Assembly (NCBI RefSeq): GCF_003337555.1 | Contig: NZ_QPJK01000001.1 | Span: 1,385,741-1,449,740, forward strand | Source of the DNA: Pseudorhodoferax soli | GTDB lineage: Bacteria > Pseudomonadota > Gammaproteobacteria > Burkholderiales > Burkholderiaceae_C | DNA length: 64,000 nt | Direction of reading: 5' to 3' | Part shown: in pieces, positions 18,596-28,133 of the stretch | Position numbering within the stretch: the first letter of the stretch is position 1 | Layout of the letters: every line of letters starts with the position of its first letter | Notes under the pieces: generated by a model | What the model was told of the DNA's origin: nothing | What the model saw: the letters and a program-made list of their open reading frames with translations, nothing else | Database searches by the model: none | Program-made: the position numbers and the translations under genes

Positions 18596-20713
18596 ATGGC
18601 AAACACGCCGGACGAACAAGTGGTGCGCACCCAACTGCACGGCAAGGTGCTGCTGGTCACCGTGGACAACCCTCCCGTGAACGCCCTGGGCGCTGCCGTG
18701 CGCCGCGGCCTGGCCGACGCCATGGAGCGCGCCGAGACCGACGCGGCCGTCGCCGCCGTGCTGATCGTGGGCGCCGGCAAGAGTTTCATCGCCGGGGCCG
18801 ACATCCGCGAATTCGGCCTGCCGCCGCAGCCACCGCTGCTGACCGATGTCTGCAAGCGCATCGAGGCCTCGAAGAAGCCCGTGGTCGCCGCCATCCACGG
18901 CGCCGCGCTGGGCGGCGGGCTGGAAGTGGCCATCGCCGCGCACTACCGCATCGCCGTCGCCAACGCCAAGCTCGGCCTGCCCGAAGTGCTGCTGGGCCTG
19001 CTGCCCGGCGCCGGCGGCACGCAGCGCGCGCCGCGCCTGGTGGGCGCTGCCGCCGCGCTCGACATCATGCTGAGCGGCCGCCACGTCGGCGCCGCCGAGG
19101 CGCTCAAGCTCGGCCTCATCGACCGGCTGGCCCAGAGCGACGACACGCTGGCCGAGGGCCTGGCCTACGCGCAGGAATTGCTGGCCGCCAACGCCGGCCC
19201 GCGCCGCTCGCGCGATGCCACGGGCCTGGCCGACGTGGAGGCCAGCCGTGCCGCCATCGCCGCCGCGCGCGCAGAACAAGGCAAGAAGGCGAAGAACCTG
19301 TTCTCGCCCCACCGCATCGTCGACGCGGTGGAAGCCGCGCTCGACAAGCCCTTCGACGAGGCCCTCAAGTTCGAGCGCACGCTGTTCATGCAGTGCCTGG
19401 AAAGCCCGCAGCGCGCCGGCCTGATCCACGCCTTCTTCTCCGAACGCGACGTGGCCAAGGTGCCCGAGGCCGCAGCCGCCGAGCCGCGTGTGCTGAAGAG
19501 CATCGGCGTGGTCGGCGGCGGCACGATGGGCGCCGGCATCGCCGTGTCCGCGCTCGATGCCGGCCTGCCCGTGACCATGGTGGAGCGCGACGAGGCCTCC
19601 ATCGCCCGTGGCCGCGCCAATGTCGAGAAGGTCTACGACGGGCTCGTCGCCAAGGGCCGCATGACCGCCGAAGCCAAGGCCAAGGTCATGGCGCGCTTCA
19701 CGGGCTCGACCGACTACGCGGCCTTCGCCGAGGTGGACATGGTGATCGAGGCCGTGTTCGAAGACATCGAGGTCAAGAAGGCCGTGTTCAAGGAACTCGA
19801 CCGCGTCTGCAAGGCCGGTGCCGTGCTGGCCACCAACACCTCGTACCTGGACATCGACGCCATCGCCGCCAGCATCGCCCGGCCGCAGGACGTGATCGGC
19901 CTGCACTTCTTCTCGCCGGCCAACATCATGAAGCTGCTGGAGATCGTGGTGCCGGCCAAGGTCAGCGCCGACGTGGTGGCCACGGCCTTCGCGCTGGCCA
20001 AGAAGCTCAAGAAGGTGCCGGTGCGCGCCGGCGTGTGCGACGGCTTCATCGGCAACCGCATCCTGGCCGTGTACCGCCAGGCCGCCGACCACATGATGGA
20101 AGACGGCGCCAGCCCCTACGCCATCGACGCGGCGGTGCGCAACTTCGGCTACCCGATGGGCCCGTTCCAGGTGTCCGACCTGGCCGGCGGCGACATCGGC
20201 TGGGCCACGCGCAAGCGCAAATCGGCCACGCGCGACCCCCAGGCCCGCTACGTGCAGGTGGCCGACCGCATCTGCGAACGCGGCTGGTTCGGCCAGAAGA
20301 CCAGCCGCGGCTGGTACCAGTACCCTCAGGGCGCACGCACCGGCGTGGAAGACCCGGAAGTGCTGGCCATCGTGGATGCCGAACGCCAGCGCGCCGGCAT
20401 CACGCCGCGCGCCTTCACCGAAGAAGACATCATGCGCCGCTACATGGCCGCCATGGTCAACGAGGGCGCCAAGGTCGTGGCCGAGGGCATCGCGCTGCGC
20501 CCGCTCGACGTGGACGTGACCTTCCTCTACGGCTACGGCTTCCCGCGCTTCCGCGGTGGCCCGATGCACTATGCCGACACCGTGGGCCTGCCGAAGATCC
20601 TGGACGACATCCGGGCATTCGCCAAGGAAGACCCGCTTTTCTGGCAGCCCGCGCCGCTGCTGGTGCAGCTAGTCGAAGAAGGCAAGAATTTCGCCAGCCT
20701 CAACAAGTCCTGA
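18596..20713 (+). CDS. Bifunctional enoyl-CoA hydratase / 3-hydroxyacyl-CoA dehydrogenase (FadJ/PimF-like)
   Basis: A 705-residue fusion. The N-terminal crotonase half (about 1-190) has [28 protein letters not shown] and [10 protein letters not shown]. The Glu in LPEVLLG is well placed as one catalytic acid. The C-terminal half (about 300-700) is an NAD-dependent dehydrogenase with [20 protein letters not shown] and [13 protein letters not shown]. Together they hydrate trans-2-enoyl-CoA and oxidise the 3-hydroxyacyl-CoA. ATG 18596 follows GAGACAACGCC and begins MANTPDEQ; the frame is open upstream but overlaps the regulator. The thiolase begins 40 bp downstream. Length and operon order resemble PimF. 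Confidence 0.9.
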   Translation: MANTPDEQVVRTQLHGKVLLVTVDNPPVNALGAAVRRGLADAMERAETDAAVAAVLIVGAGKSFIAGADIREFGLPPQPPLLTDVCKRIEASKKPVVAAIHGAALGGGLEVAIAAHYRIAVANAKLGLPEVLLGLLPGAGGTQRAPRLVGAAAALDIMLSGRHVGAAEALKLGLIDRLAQSDDTLAEGLAYAQELLAANAGPRRSRDATGLADVEASRAAIAAARAEQGKKAKNLFSPHRIVDAVEAALDKPFDEALKFERTLFMQCLESPQRAGLIHAFFSERDVAKVPEAAAAEPRVLKSIGVVGGGTMGAGIAVSALDAGLPVTMVERDEASIARGRANVEKVYDGLVAKGRMTAEAKAKVMARFTGSTDYAAFAEVDMVIEAVFEDIEVKKAVFKELDRVCKAGAVLATNTSYLDIDAIAASIARPQDVIGLHFFSPANIMKLLEIVVPAKVSADVVATAFALAKKLKKVPVRAGVCDGFIGNRILAVYRQAADHMMEDGASPYAIDAAVRNFGYPMGPFQVSDLAGGDIGWATRKRKSATRDPQARYVQVADRICERGWFGQKTSRGWYQYPQGARTGVEDPEVLAIVDAERQRAGITPRAFTEEDIMRRYMAAMVNEGAKVVAEGIALRPLDVDVTFLYGYGFPRFRGGPMHYADTVGLPKILDDIRAFAKEDPLFWQPAPLLVQLVEEGKNFASLNKS

Positions 20714-20753
20714 TCCCGTACCGACAACCGACACCACAACCGGAGACTCTCCC

Positions 20754-21941
20754 ATGCGCGAAGCCGTCATCGTTTCTACCGCCCGCACGCCACTGACCAA
20801 GTCGCACCGCGGCGAATTCAACATCACGCCCGGCCCCACGCTGGCGGCCTTCGCCGTCAAGGCCGCCGTCGAGCGCTCCGGGCTCGACCCGGCGCTGATC
20901 GAGGACCTGATCATGGGCACGGGCTACCCCGAGGGCACCACCGGCCGCAACATCGGCCGCCAGGTCGCGCTGCGCGCCGGCCTGCCGCTCGAAGTGGCCG
21001 GCCTCACGGTCAGCCGCTTTTGCGCCTCGGGCCTGCAGGCCATCGCCAGCGCAGCCGGCGCCATCGTGGCCGGCGCCCCGGCCATGGTGGCGGGCGGCGT
21101 GGAAAGCATCTCGCAGATCCGCACGCGCAGCGCCACCGATGCCGGCGATTCGGGCATGGACCCGTGGCTGGTGGAACACAAGCCCGCGCTGTACATGGCC
21201 ATGATCGAGACCGCCGACATCGTGGCTGCGCGCTACAACATCAGCCGCGAGGCGCAAGACCGCTTCTCGGCCGAAAGCCAGCGCCGCACCGAGGTGGCGC
21301 AGAAGACCGGCGTCTACGCCGACGAGATCGTGCCCTGCACCACCACCATGGCAGTGACCGACAAGGAAACCAAGGCCGTGACGCACCGCGAGGTGACGGC
21401 CACCGTGGACAACTGCAACCGCCCCGGCACCACCTACGAGGCCCTGGCCAAGCTGCAGCCCGTGCGCGCGCCCGACCAGTTTGTCACCGCCGGCAACGCG
21501 TCGCAGCTGTCCGACGGCGCATCGGCCTGCGTGATGGTCGAGGCCAAGGAAGCCGAGCGCCTGGGCTTGAAGCCCCTGGGCGCCTTCCGCGGCTTCGCGG
21601 TGGCCGGCTGCGAGCCCGACGAGATGGGCATCGGCCCGGTCTACGCCATCCCCAAGCTCCTGAAGCGCCATGGCCTCACGGTCAACGACATCGACCTGTG
21701 GGAACTCAACGAAGCCTTCGCCTCGCAGGCCCTGTACTGCCAGCAGCAGCTCGGCATCCCGCACGAGAAGCTCAACGTGAACGGCGGCGCGATCTCCATC
21801 GGCCACCCCTTCGGCATGACGGGCGCGCGCCTGGCCGGCCATGTGCTGCTGGAAGGCCGCCGCCGCAAGGCCAAGTACGCCGTGGTCTCCATGTGCATCG
21901 CCGGTGGCATGGGCGCCGCCGGTCTGTTCGAAATCTATTGA
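20754..21941 (+). CDS. Acetyl-CoA acyltransferase (thiolase)
   Basis: A 395-residue thiolase with all three catalytic motifs: nucleophile Cys90 in [10 protein letters not shown], His351 in [12 protein letters not shown] and Cys381 in [16 protein letters not shown], which shapes the oxyanion hole, is also present. Normal family length. It should cleave 3-oxoacyl-CoA with CoA, releasing acetyl-CoA. It is preceded by GGAGACTCTCCC and followed ten bases later by the first acyl-CoA dehydrogenase, so it is inside the operon. Whether it prefers dicarboxyl-CoA (PimB-like) or ordinary fatty acyl-CoA cannot be read from sequence. Confidence 0.92.
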   Translation: MREAVIVSTARTPLTKSHRGEFNITPGPTLAAFAVKAAVERSGLDPALIEDLIMGTGYPEGTTGRNIGRQVALRAGLPLEVAGLTVSRFCASGLQAIASAAGAIVAGAPAMVAGGVESISQIRTRSATDAGDSGMDPWLVEHKPALYMAMIETADIVAARYNISREAQDRFSAESQRRTEVAQKTGVYADEIVPCTTTMAVTDKETKAVTHREVTATVDNCNRPGTTYEALAKLQPVRAPDQFVTAGNASQLSDGASACVMVEAKEAERLGLKPLGAFRGFAVAGCEPDEMGIGPVYAIPKLLKRHGLTVNDIDLWELNEAFASQALYCQQQLGIPHEKLNVNGGAISIGHPFGMTGARLAGHVLLEGRRRKAKYAVVSMCIAGGMGAAGLFEIY

Positions 21942-21951
21942 GGAGTCCGCG

Positions 21952-23148
21952 ATGGACCTGAACTTCACGCCCGAGGAACTCGCGTTCCGCGACGATGTGC
22001 GCAGCTTCCTGAAAGACAAGCTGCCCGAGCGCATCGCCGACAAGGTCAAGGCCGGCCAGCGCCTGACCAAGCAGGACCAGGAGGAGTGGCACGCCATCCT
22101 GCAATCGCGCGGCTGGCTGGCCTACCACTGGCCCAAGCAGTATGGCGGCCCGGGCTTCACTGCCGTCGAGAAGTTCATCTTCGACACCGAGTGCTGCCTG
22201 GCCGGCGGCCCGCGCATCGTGCCCTTCGGCGTGAGCATGCTGGGCCCCGTGCTCATCAAGTACGGCAGCCAGGCGCACAAGGACCACTACCTGCCGCGCA
22301 TCCTCTCCGGTGAGGACTGGTGGTGCCAGGGCTACAGCGAGCCCGGCGCGGGTTCGGACCTGGCCTCGGTCAAGACCACGGCTGTGCGCCAGGGTGACCA
22401 CTACATCGTGAACGGCCAGAAGACCTGGACGACCCAGGGCCAGCACGCCGACATGATCTTCAGCCTGGTGCGCACCGACCGCGAGGCCAAGGCCCAGTCG
22501 GGCATCAGCTTCCTGCTCATGGACATGAAGGCGCCCGGCGTGGAGCTGCGCCCCATCCGCACGCTGGACGGCGACCGCGAGGTCAACGAGGTGTTCTTCA
22601 CCGACGTGAAGGTGCCCGTGGAGAACCTGGTCGGCGAAGAGAACAAGGGCTGGACCTACGCCAAGTACCTGCTGACCTACGAGCGCACCGGCATCGCCGG
22701 CGTGGGCTATTGCGTGGCCACGATGGAGAAGCTCAAGGTCATCGCCGCCAAGGTGCTCAAGAACGGCAAGCCGCTGGACCAGGACCCGCTGTTCGCCGCG
22801 CGCATGGCCCGGGTCGAGATCGACCTGGAGAACATGAAGACCACCAACCTGCGCGTGCTGTCATCGGTGGCCCACGGCGGCGTGCCGGGCGCGGAAAGCT
22901 CCATGCTCAAGATCCGCGGCACCGAGCTGCGCCAGGAGATGCTCTCGCTGATCCGCCGCGCCATGGGCCCGTATGCCGCGCCCTACATCGAGGCCGCGCA
23001 GTACGAGGGCTACAACGGCGAACCGCTCGGCCCGGACGCCGCCGCCACGGCCGCGGCCAGCTACTTCAATTACCGCAAGCTGTCGATCTTCGGCGGCTCC
23101 AACGAGATCCAGAAGAACATCATCTCCAAGATGATCCTGGGCCTGTGA
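21952..23148 (+). CDS. Acyl-CoA dehydrogenase, PimC-like large subunit
   Basis: A 398-residue FAD enzyme. The N-terminal helical domain has FTPEELAFRDDVRSFL. The middle domain has WCQGYSEPGAGSDLAS and VNGQKTWTT, and the C terminus has FGGSNEIQKNIISKMILGL. Its start follows AGGAGTCCGC. It is paired with a second acyl-CoA dehydrogenase 16 bases downstream. Such large/small pairs (PimC/PimD, also steroid-type FadE pairs) make alpha2beta2 enzymes in which only one subunit may carry the catalytic base. This favours a bulky or dicarboxylic acyl-CoA over a simple fatty acid. Confidence 0.9.
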   Translation: MDLNFTPEELAFRDDVRSFLKDKLPERIADKVKAGQRLTKQDQEEWHAILQSRGWLAYHWPKQYGGPGFTAVEKFIFDTECCLAGGPRIVPFGVSMLGPVLIKYGSQAHKDHYLPRILSGEDWWCQGYSEPGAGSDLASVKTTAVRQGDHYIVNGQKTWTTQGQHADMIFSLVRTDREAKAQSGISFLLMDMKAPGVELRPIRTLDGDREVNEVFFTDVKVPVENLVGEENKGWTYAKYLLTYERTGIAGVGYCVATMEKLKVIAAKVLKNGKPLDQDPLFAARMARVEIDLENMKTTNLRVLSSVAHGGVPGAESSMLKIRGTELRQEMLSLIRRAMGPYAAPYIEAAQYEGYNGEPLGPDAAATAAASYFNYRKLSIFGGSNEIQKNIISKMILGL

Positions 23149-23164
23149 GCAGGAGAGCGACACC

Positions 23165-24304
23165 ATGAACTTCACACACACCGAAGACCGCCGCATGCTG
23201 GCGGACTCGCTGGACCGCTACCTGGCCGAGCAGTACGGCTTCGTCGAGCGCGACCACATCGCCTGGAGCGAGCAAGGCACGAGCGACAAGCACTGGAACC
23301 AGCTGGCCGAGATCGGCGCGCTGGGCGCGCTGTTCCCCGAATCCGTGGGCGGCTTCGGCGGCGCCGGCTTCGACGTGGCCGTGGTCTTCGAAAGCCTGGG
23401 CAAGGCCCTCGTGGTCGAGCCCTTCCTGGGCGCGCTGGTGGTGGGCCGGGCCATCGCGCAGGCCGGCAACGCCGCACAGCAGGAACGCATCGCCGGCCTC
23501 GTGGACGGCAGCACCGTGGCAGCGCTGGCGCACGACGAACCCGGCAGCCACTACGAGCCTACGCAGGTCGCCACGCGCGCCGAGAAGCATGGCAGCGGCT
23601 GGGTGCTGAACGGCGCCAAAGCCGTGGTGCAGCAGGGCCAGCGCGCCGGGCTGCTGCTGGTCTCCGCGCGCACCGCGGGTGCGGTGGGGGACGCGCAAGG
23701 CATCTCGCTGTTCCTGGTGCCCGGCGATGCCAAGGGCATCGGCTGGCGCGGCTATTCCAAGATCGACGGTGGCCGCGCGGCCGAACTCACGCTGGAAGGT
23801 GTGCAGGTCGGCGCCGACGCGCTGCTGGGCAGCGAGGGCGCCGGCGCCGACGTGCTGGAACACGCCACCGGCTGGGGCCTCTTGGCGCTGGCGGCCGAGT
23901 CGCTCGGCGCGATGGAAGTGGCCAAGCGCGACACGCTGGAGTACCTGCGCACGCGCAAGCAGTTCGGCGTGCCGATCGGCAGCTTCCAGGCGCTGCAGCA
24001 CCGCATGGCCGACCTGCTGATCGAGGTCGAGCAGGCACGCTCGGCCGTGATCAACGCGGCCGCGGCCATCGACGGCGACGACCGCATCGCGCGCGAGCGT
24101 GCGCTGTCGGCCGCCAAGTTCAGCGTGGGCAAGATCGGCGCCCGCGTGGCCGAGGAAGCCATCCAGCTGCACGGCGGCATCGGCATGACCTGGGAACTGC
24201 CGCTGGCGCACTACGCCAAGCGGCTCGTGATGGTCGACCACCAGCTGGGGGACGAGGACTTCCACTTGCAGCGCTACATCGATCTGGGCAGGGAGGCCGC
24301 ATGA
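23165..24304 (+). CDS. Acyl-CoA dehydrogenase, PimD-like small subunit
   Basis: A 379-residue acyl-CoA dehydrogenase fold with LRTRKQFGVPIGSFQALQH and QLHGGIGMTWELPLAHYAKR, the conserved flavin-contact segments. The middle domain is less typical than in the first subunit: the usual EP-AGSD loop is replaced by HDEPGSHYEP. This fits a partner subunit with a modified active site. AGGAGAGCGACACC precedes the ATG. Its stop codon overlaps the next gene's ATG by four bases, showing tight translational coupling. It is expected to work only together with the upstream subunit, passing electrons to an electron-transfer flavoprotein outside the window. Confidence 0.88.
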   Translation: MNFTHTEDRRMLADSLDRYLAEQYGFVERDHIAWSEQGTSDKHWNQLAEIGALGALFPESVGGFGGAGFDVAVVFESLGKALVVEPFLGALVVGRAIAQAGNAAQQERIAGLVDGSTVAALAHDEPGSHYEPTQVATRAEKHGSGWVLNGAKAVVQQGQRAGLLLVSARTAGAVGDAQGISLFLVPGDAKGIGWRGYSKIDGGRAAELTLEGVQVGADALLGSEGAGADVLEHATGWGLLALAAESLGAMEVAKRDTLEYLRTRKQFGVPIGSFQALQHRMADLLIEVEQARSAVINAAAAIDGDDRIARERALSAAKFSVGKIGARVAEEAIQLHGGIGMTWELPLAHYAKRLVMVDHQLGDEDFHLQRYIDLGREAA

Positions 24305-25098
24305 CGACCGACGCCCTGCTCACGCGCCGCGAGGGCGCCGTGCTGGTCCTCGTCAACAACAACCCCGCCGCGCGCAACGCGCTGTCGGCCGAGTTCTACA
24401 CGGCCGCCACCCAGGCCCTGGCGGATGCGGAAGCCGACCCCACCATCGGCGCCGTGGTGCTGACCGGCGCGGGCAACTTCTTCTGCGCCGGCGGCAACCT
24501 GAACCAGCTGATCACGCGGCGCGCCATGGCCCCGGCCGACCGCCGCGAGCGGCTGGAGCTGCTGCACGGCTTCGTGCGCCGGCTGCGCGACAGCAGCAAG
24601 CCTGTGATCGCAGCCGTGGAGGGCGGCGCCGCTGGTGCCGGCCTGTCGGTGGCGCTGGCCTGCGACCTGTTGGTGTCCTCGCGCGAAGCCTTCTTCAGTG
24701 CCACCTACATCAAGGTCGGCCTCACGCCCGACGGCGGGCTGACCTCCTTCCTCGCGGAGTTCGTCTCGCGCCAGCTGCTGACCGAGCTGTGCCTGACGGG
24801 CGAGCGCGTCACGGCCGAGCGCCTGCATGCGCTGGGCGCGGTCAACCGCCTGGTCGATGCCGGCCAGGCCGAGGCCGCGGCCATCGCGCTCGGAGCGCAA
24901 TTGGCCGAGGGCCCGGCCCGCGCCAGCGCGCGCATCAAGGCATTGTGCCGCGGCGCGCACGCACGCTCGCTGGACGAGCAGCTGGAACTGGAAGCCGCGT
25001 CCATGGTCGAAAGCCAGGGTGACGACGAGGCGCAAGAGGGCATCGGCGCCTTCCTTGGCAAGCGCAAAGCGGACTTCGCGGCACTGCGCCGGCGTTGA
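24301..25098 (+). CDS. Enoyl-CoA hydratase/isomerase family protein
   Basis: A 265-residue crotonase. It has the oxyanion-hole segments GNFFCAGGNLNQL and VEGGAAGAGLSVALACDLLVSS, then IKVGLTPDGGLTSFLAEFV. The position that is Glu in many hydratases (GL-P--G) is Asp in TPDGG, so it may be an isomerase, a hydrolase or a hydratase of an unusual substrate rather than a second copy of the FadJ hydratase. It begins in an ATGA overlap with the small dehydrogenase subunit. Its stop is 35 bp before the CoA-transferase. PaaG-like ring or double-bond isomerisation is possible but not shown. Confidence 0.87.
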   Translation: MTTDALLTRREGAVLVLVNNNPAARNALSAEFYTAATQALADAEADPTIGAVVLTGAGNFFCAGGNLNQLITRRAMAPADRRERLELLHGFVRRLRDSSKPVIAAVEGGAAGAGLSVALACDLLVSSREAFFSATYIKVGLTPDGGLTSFLAEFVSRQLLTELCLTGERVTAERLHALGAVNRLVDAGQAEAAAIALGAQLAEGPARASARIKALCRGAHARSLDEQLELEAASMVESQGDDEAQEGIGAFLGKRKADFAALRRR

Positions 25099-25133
25099 CA
25101 ATCGCGCATTCACAACGAACGGAGACCGTTTCC

Positions 25134-26297
25134 ATGACCGCAACTTCCCCTGGACTGCCGCTGGCCGGCGTGCGCGTGCTCGATTTTTCGCGCGTGCTGG
25201 CCGGGCCGCTGTGCGCCCAGGTGCTCGGCGATTTCGGCGCCGATGTCGTCAAGATCGAGCACCCCCAGCGCGGCGACGACACGCGCGACTGGGGCATCCG
25301 CGTCGGCAAGACCGAGACCACCTACTTCAACAGCATGAACCGCAACAAGCGGTCCATCGCGCTCGACCTGGCGACCGAAGAAGGCCAGCAGCTGGCCCGC
25401 CAGCTGGTGGCCAAGGCCGACGTGCTGGTGCAGAACTTCAAGACCGGCGGCATGGAGAAGATGGGCCTGGGCTACGAGCAGTTGCGCGCCATCAACCCGC
25501 GCCTGGTCTATGTCTCGGTGACGGGCTACAACCGCGGTGGCCCCGAGGCCAAGCGCCCGGGCTACGACCTGGTGATCCAGGGCCAGGCCGGCATCATGGC
25601 CATGAACGGCGAGGAGGGCCAGGGCCCGCTCAAGTTCGGCATCGCCGCGGTCGACCTCATGACCGGCATGGCCAGTGCCCAGGCCGTCCTGGCCGCGCTC
25701 TACCAGCGCGAGAAGACCGGCACCGGCCGCCATGTGGAAATGGCGCTGTACGACTGCGGGCTCATGATCACCGCCTACAGCGGCCTGGAGGCGCTGCACC
25801 TGGGCGAAGACCCGCCCAAGTACGGCAACGCGCACCCGTCCATCGTGCCCTACGGCGTGTTCGACGCGGCCGACGGCCCGGTCATCATCAGCGTGGGCAA
25901 CAACGCGCAGTTCGAGCGCCTGTGCATCGACGCGCTGCAGCGCCCCGACCTGGCCGCCGACGAGCGCTTCAAGACCAACCTGGGGCGCGGCCAGAACCGC
26001 GCCGCGCTGCTGCCCGAGCTCTACAAGGAGATCGGCAGCCGCCCACGCGACCAGCTCATCGCCGCCATGACCAAGGCCGGCATTCCCTGCGGCGAAGTGC
26101 TGGGCCTGCACGAGGCGCTGACCTCGCAGCGCACGGTGGAAGGCGGCCTGGTCACCGAGCAGCCCCATCCCGTGGCCGGCACCACCCAGGTGCTGGCGCC
26201 CCCCTACCGCATGGACGGCGAGCGCCTGCCGGTGCGCCTGCCGCCGCCGCAACTCGGCGCCGACCGCGACACCGTGCTGCGCGACTGGCTCGGCTGA
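25134..26297 (+). CDS. CaiB/BaiF (class III) CoA-transferase
   Basis: A 387-residue enzyme starting with LAGVRVLDFSRVLAGPLCAQVLGDFGAD-type residues, the family hallmark. It continues with GDDTRDWG, NRNKRSIALDL, NFKTGGMEKMGLGY and the segment AAVDLMTGMASAQAVLAALY, whose Asp is the usual acyl-anhydride-forming residue. It would move CoA from a donor such as succinyl-CoA to the acid degraded by this operon. That would make it the activating enzyme, since no acyl-CoA ligase is present. ATG 25134 is chosen because GGAGACCG lies just upstream; the open frame extends 13 codons further without a start signal. Confidence 0.9.
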   Translation: MTATSPGLPLAGVRVLDFSRVLAGPLCAQVLGDFGADVVKIEHPQRGDDTRDWGIRVGKTETTYFNSMNRNKRSIALDLATEEGQQLARQLVAKADVLVQNFKTGGMEKMGLGYEQLRAINPRLVYVSVTGYNRGGPEAKRPGYDLVIQGQAGIMAMNGEEGQGPLKFGIAAVDLMTGMASAQAVLAALYQREKTGTGRHVEMALYDCGLMITAYSGLEALHLGEDPPKYGNAHPSIVPYGVFDAADGPVIISVGNNAQFERLCIDALQRPDLAADERFKTNLGRGQNRAALLPELYKEIGSRPRDQLIAAMTKAGIPCGEVLGLHEALTSQRTVEGGLVTEQPHPVAGTTQVLAPPYRMDGERLPVRLPPPQLGADRDTVLRDWLG

Positions 26298-26329
26298 GCC
26301 ACCCTTCTTTTCACGACCCGTTTTTCCGC

Positions 26330-27331
26330 ATGACCGATTTGCACCGTCCCGCTTCCACCCTCACCCGCCGCAGCCTCACGGCGCTGGCCCTCGGCACCGC
26401 ACTGGCGCCGCTGGCCGGCTGGGCCCAGGGCTTTCCGAGCAAGCTCATCACGCTCTACGTGCCCTTCCCGCCCGGCGGGCCGACCGACACGGCCTCGCGC
26501 ATCGTGGGCCAGAAGATGGGCGAGATCCTGAAGCAGACCGTCATCGTGGAAAACCGGCCCGGCGCCTCGGGCTCCATCGCGGCCGCCGCCCTGGCGCGCA
26601 TGCCGGCCGACGGCCACAGCCTCATGATGCTGGCCACGCCCACGCTGCTGGCGCCGCACCTGTACCCGGCCGTCAAGTTCGACATCAACAAGGACTTCAC
26701 GGCCGTGGGCACGACCTACGACCTGCCCATCGTGGTGGTGGTCAACCCCACGCAGCTGCCCGACGTGCGCACGCTGCCCGAACTGATCGCCAAGGCCAAG
26801 GCCAGCAAGACGCCGCTGAACTACACCAGCTCGGGCCAGGGCAGCTTCGGCCACCTCACCATGGAGCTGCTCAAGATCCAGGGCGGCTTCGACATGACGC
26901 ACGTGCCCTACAAGGGCGGCGTGCCGGCCATCACCGACCTGCTGGGCGGCCAGGTGCCCGTGATGTACGCCGACATGGTCGCCGCGCTGCCGCACATCCA
27001 GGCCGGCAAGCTGCGCGCCATCGCGGTCGGCTCGCCGCAGCGCCTGCCCTTCCTGCCCGACGTGAAGACGGTGGCCGAGCAGGGCTTCCCGGGCTTCTCG
27101 GCCGTCTCCTGGGGCGGCCTGCTGGCACCGGCCGGCACGCCGGCAGCGGTGGTCAAGACACTCAACGACGCACTCAAGCAAGCCCTGGCCGATGCCACGG
27201 TACAGGACAAGCTGAAGAACGCCGGCACCTTCGCCGCCTGGCAGTCGCCAGCCGACACGGCCGCCCGCATCCGCAGCGACGACCAGCAGTGGGGCAAGCT
27301 CATCAAGGACAAGGGCATCGCAGGCAGCTGA
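26330..27331 (+). CDS. Bug/TctC-family periplasmic solute-binding protein
   Basis: A 333-residue binding protein. The signal region STLTRRSLTALALGTALAP carries an Arg pair, so Tat export is possible, with cleavage near GWAQG. The mature part has the family landmarks ITLYVPFPPGGPTDTASR, VENRPGASGSIAA, HVPYKGGVPAITDLLGGQ and PAGTPAAVV. Bug proteins bind small carboxylates in the periplasm. No TctA/TctB membrane proteins are in the window, so it would have to share them or act as a sensor. Its place as last gene of the acyl-CoA operon suggests that its ligand is the acid the operon degrades. It converges with a minus-strand gene nine bases away. Confidence 0.9.
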   Translation: MTDLHRPASTLTRRSLTALALGTALAPLAGWAQGFPSKLITLYVPFPPGGPTDTASRIVGQKMGEILKQTVIVENRPGASGSIAAAALARMPADGHSLMMLATPTLLAPHLYPAVKFDINKDFTAVGTTYDLPIVVVVNPTQLPDVRTLPELIAKAKASKTPLNYTSSGQGSFGHLTMELLKIQGGFDMTHVPYKGGVPAITDLLGGQVPVMYADMVAALPHIQAGKLRAIAVGSPQRLPFLPDVKTVAEQGFPGFSAVSWGGLLAPAGTPAAVVKTLNDALKQALADATVQDKLKNAGTFAAWQSPADTAARIRSDDQQWGKLIKDKGIAGS

Positions 27332-27340
27332 GCCCGCGGC

Positions 27341-27757
27341 TCACGCGCCCAGCGCGATGCGGCGCAGCCGCTCGATCTCGGCGCGGCCCAGCGAGGTGAT
27401 GTCGATGACGATGGCGCGGTCGCCATCGCCGTCCTCCCGGTCGTCGTAGGTCACCGCCGCCTCCACCATGCCCTGCCTGCGCAGCACATCGACGAGGCGC
27501 ACGGCGCTGCCGGACACCGGCAAGGGAAACAGCGCCCTGGCCAGGCCGACCAGGTAATCCCGGTCCGACTGTTCGCTGGCATCGGCCGGCTTCCCGTCGG
27601 CCTGCGCCAGCCGCGCACGCACCCAGGCGCTGCCGCCCAGCGCACGCAACTGTTCCGCTTCGGCCTGCGAGAGTTCCAGCCGCACGGCCACCATCTTTTC
27701 CGGTTGTGGCGGCGCACCGGCAGGCGCTGCGGTGTGGGTATCGGCATGGGGATCCAT
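27341..27757 (-). CDS. Hypothetical protein, 138 residues
   Basis: I do not recognise this protein. From the ATG at 27757 it begins MDPHADTHTAAPAG, has a central helix EAEQLRALGGSAWVRARLAQ, and ends with DDREDGDGDRAIVIDITSLGRAEIERLRRI. It is acidic, has no signal peptide or membrane helix, and is probably cytoplasmic. GGAGAACCCC precedes the chosen start; the longer open frame upstream has poor codon usage. It is the last gene on the minus strand after the mpg/DUF72/DUF3253 group, 91 bp beyond, and may or may not belong to that transcript. Confidence 0.6.
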   Translation of the reverse strand: MDPHADTHTAAPAGAPPQPEKMVAVRLELSQAEAEQLRALGGSAWVRARLAQADGKPADASEQSDRDYLVGLARALFPLPVSGSAVRLVDVLRRQGMVEAAVTYDDREDGDGDRAIVIDITSLGRAEIERLRRIALGA

Positions 27758-27848
27758 GGGGTTCTCCGTGGTGGTGCAGTCCGGCCCGGCGGGCCGCCAC
27801 CGCACCCGGCCCATTGGAGGCCGGGGCCGGGCTGGCGGCAGCGGGGCA

Positions 27849-28133
27849 TCACCGCCGCTTGCCGTCAGCGGCCATGCCGAGTCCAGATGGCAGGCCCAGG
27901 CGGATCGGCCCGCCCGGCGCCGTGGCGTCCACCGGCACACCGCCGCGCGTCACCCGCAGCCGCCCGGCCTGGGCCAGGTGCTGCGCCACCTGGCGCACCT
28001 GCGGCATCAGGCTGCGCCAGCGCCCGCCTTCGGGCAGCAGCGTGCGTGCCACTTCGGACGGGCAGACGGTGGCGCCGGGCCGGCGCGCGCCCAGCAGCGC
28101 GGCGATGCAGCCTTCGATGGCGGCGTCTGTCAT
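27849..28133 (-). CDS. DUF3253 family protein
   Basis: A 94-residue protein beginning MTDAAIEGCIAALLGARRPG and containing TVCPSEVARTL, WRSLMPQVRQVAQHLAQAG and a C-terminal PIRLGLP. This matches the small DUF3253 family, predicted winged-helix proteins with a conserved Cys-Pro-Ser segment. The start is chosen because it overlaps the DUF72 stop in an ATGA arrangement. Function is unknown. It is coupled to DUF72 and the alkyl-base glycosylase, so a nucleic-acid-related role is possible but only inferred. Confidence 0.7.
   Translation of the reverse strand: MTDAAIEGCIAALLGARRPGATVCPSEVARTLLPEGGRWRSLMPQVRQVAQHLAQAGRLRVTRGGVPVDATAPGGPIRLGLPSGLGMAADGKRR

Noticed and set aside
18597..20569. Long minus-strand frame opposite the FadJ-like gene
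   Set aside because: His/Ala/Gly-rich shadow typical of antisense frames in GC-rich DNA, with no recognisable motif.
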